Program-made: the position numbers and the translations under genes
Notes under the pieces: generated by a model
What the model saw: the letters and a program-made list of their open reading frames with translations, nothing else
What the model was told of the DNA's origin: nothing
The model's database searches: none
Assembly (NCBI GenBank): GCA_015233285.1
Contig: JADFYA010000005.1
Coordinates: 1 to 33,387 of the forward strand
Source: Deltaproteobacteria bacterium
GTDB lineage: Bacteria; Desulfobacterota; JADFXK01
DNA: 33,387 nucleotides
Direction: 5' to 3'
Shown: piece after piece, positions 32,793 to 33,387 of the stretch
Layout: the number at the start of each line of letters is the position of its first letter
How positions within the stretch are numbered: the stretch's first letter is position 1

Positions 32793-33387
32793 TCAGTTGC
32801 AGTACCTGCAGGACGGGTTCCTCTGGATGTGAAGTTCTGAAATATCCATTTCCAGCAAATCTATATAAAGCATCCGACCCACCAGCAAGCTCCCTTTTCC
32901 CAGAATATATTTTATTATTTCTGTAGCCTGGAGGATTCCAATGATCCCGGGCGATACTCCGATGACCCCGGTTGCCGGCCCCGGAGTTAAGATGGGGTAT
33001 AAGCAGCGATAACAGGGGCCTATACCCGGGACGATGGTCATGACCTGGCCTTCGAATCCTGAGACGGCGCCGTACACCCAGGGTTTTTGCGCCAGAATAC
33101 AAGCTTCGTTAATCAGGGTCCGGGCATCGAAATTGTCAGTGCAGTCGACGAGCGCATCAAATTCCTTGAGAACTCGGGCCAAATCCATGGCCGAACTGAT
33201 CCGCATGGGATAAACGCTGACCTGGGTTTCAGGGCTAAAAGAGGTGATCGTCTGCTTGGCGGAAAATACTTTTTGCATCCCCAGGCGATGTGGATTATGT
33301 AAAATCTGGCGGTTCAGATTGGAAACTTCAACACAATCGTCATCAGCAATACCAAGAGTTCCTATCCCTGCCGCAGCCAGATAGAAC
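32793..33387 (-). CDS. ThiF/MoeB/HesA-family adenylyltransferase, 5' end beyond window
   Basis: Frame open to the window edge: the sequence right of the internal ATG at 33278 continues in frame as AAAGIGTLGIADDDCVEVSNLNRQILH, the classic E1-like segment with the D-x-D-x-V-x3-N-x-x-R-Q motif. Downstream, VDCTDNFDARTLINEAC, PWVYGAVSGFEGQV and two zinc-binding pairs (CYRC, CRYC) complete the domain, and the stop is at 32793. Such enzymes adenylate the C-terminal Gly of small sulfur-carrier proteins (ThiS, MoaD) for thiamine, molybdopterin or related pathways. Which carrier is used cannot be told, as no partner is in the window. The gene precedes the pycB-like gene by 182 bp. Confidence 0.85.
   Translation of the reverse strand, partial: FYLAAAGIGTLGIADDDCVEVSNLNRQILHNPHRLGMQKVFSAKQTITSFSPETQVSVYPMRISSAMDLARVLKEFDALVDCTDNFDARTLINEACILAQKPWVYGAVSGFEGQVMTIVPGIGPCYRCLYPILTPGPATGVIGVSPGIIGILQATEIIKYILGKGSLLVGRMLYIDLLEMDISELHIQRNPSCRYCN

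Overview
The window is protein-coding bacterial DNA with two blocks of opposite polarity. I infer an anaerobic member of the Desulfobacterota (old Deltaproteobacteria) or a similar lineage. The reasons are the mix of Wzx/Wzy-type exopolysaccharide genes with an XrtA/PEP-CTERM-like ExeA ATPase, a biotin-free pyruvate carboxylase B-type subunit, an iron-sulfur old-yellow-enzyme reductase and a DUF4125 protein. No rRNA, tRNA or CRISPR array was recognised, so the taxonomy is only an inference.

Positions 1-24497 (all + strand) hold an exopolysaccharide locus. It opens with a frame-broken coiled-coil gene behind a good sigma-70-like promoter. Then come a Wza-type outer-membrane export lipoprotein, a 186-bp MITE-like palindromic element, a GumC/Wzz-type co-polymerase, a Wzy/O-antigen-ligase-type polymerase, a membrane-anchored ExeA-like ATPase and a BY-kinase-like protein that has lost its Walker A lysine. 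After these lie two GT4 glycosyltransferases flanking a small cupin, a WbaP/WcaJ-type initiating sugar-phosphate transferase, a MurJ/Wzx-type flippase, a secreted protein of unknown function and a secreted BNR-repeat beta-propeller. Three further glycosyltransferases, a NodB-type deacetylase, an ATP-grasp ligase and a large secreted beta-helix protein with six 50-residue FG-GAP-like repeats complete it. Together these can start a glycan on undecaprenyl phosphate, extend it, flip it, polymerise and export it, and modify it by deacetylation. The secreted propeller and beta-helix proteins probably bind or cleave the product.

Positions 24498-26684 look like an accessory patch. They hold possible transposase debris at the abrupt end of the repeat gene, an AT-rich six-TM chemoreceptor-like gene on the minus strand, and a 462-bp gap with an orphan + strand promoter, two hairpins and a small ORF.

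Positions 26685-33387 (all minus strand) are general metabolism: an SDR-family epimerase/reductase, a DUF4258-YgiT fusion resembling a toxin-antitoxin pair in one ORF, an FMN/Fe-S/FAD enoate-reductase-like enzyme paired with a DUF4125 protein, a carboxyltransferase subunit (pycB-like) and a ThiF/MoeB-type E1-like protein cut by the window edge.

The observations most worth checking are the DUF4258-YgiT fusion with an internal start, the lysine-less kinase, a 12-codon scar of a lost glycosyltransferase, the orphan promoter transcript and the A7 frame break.
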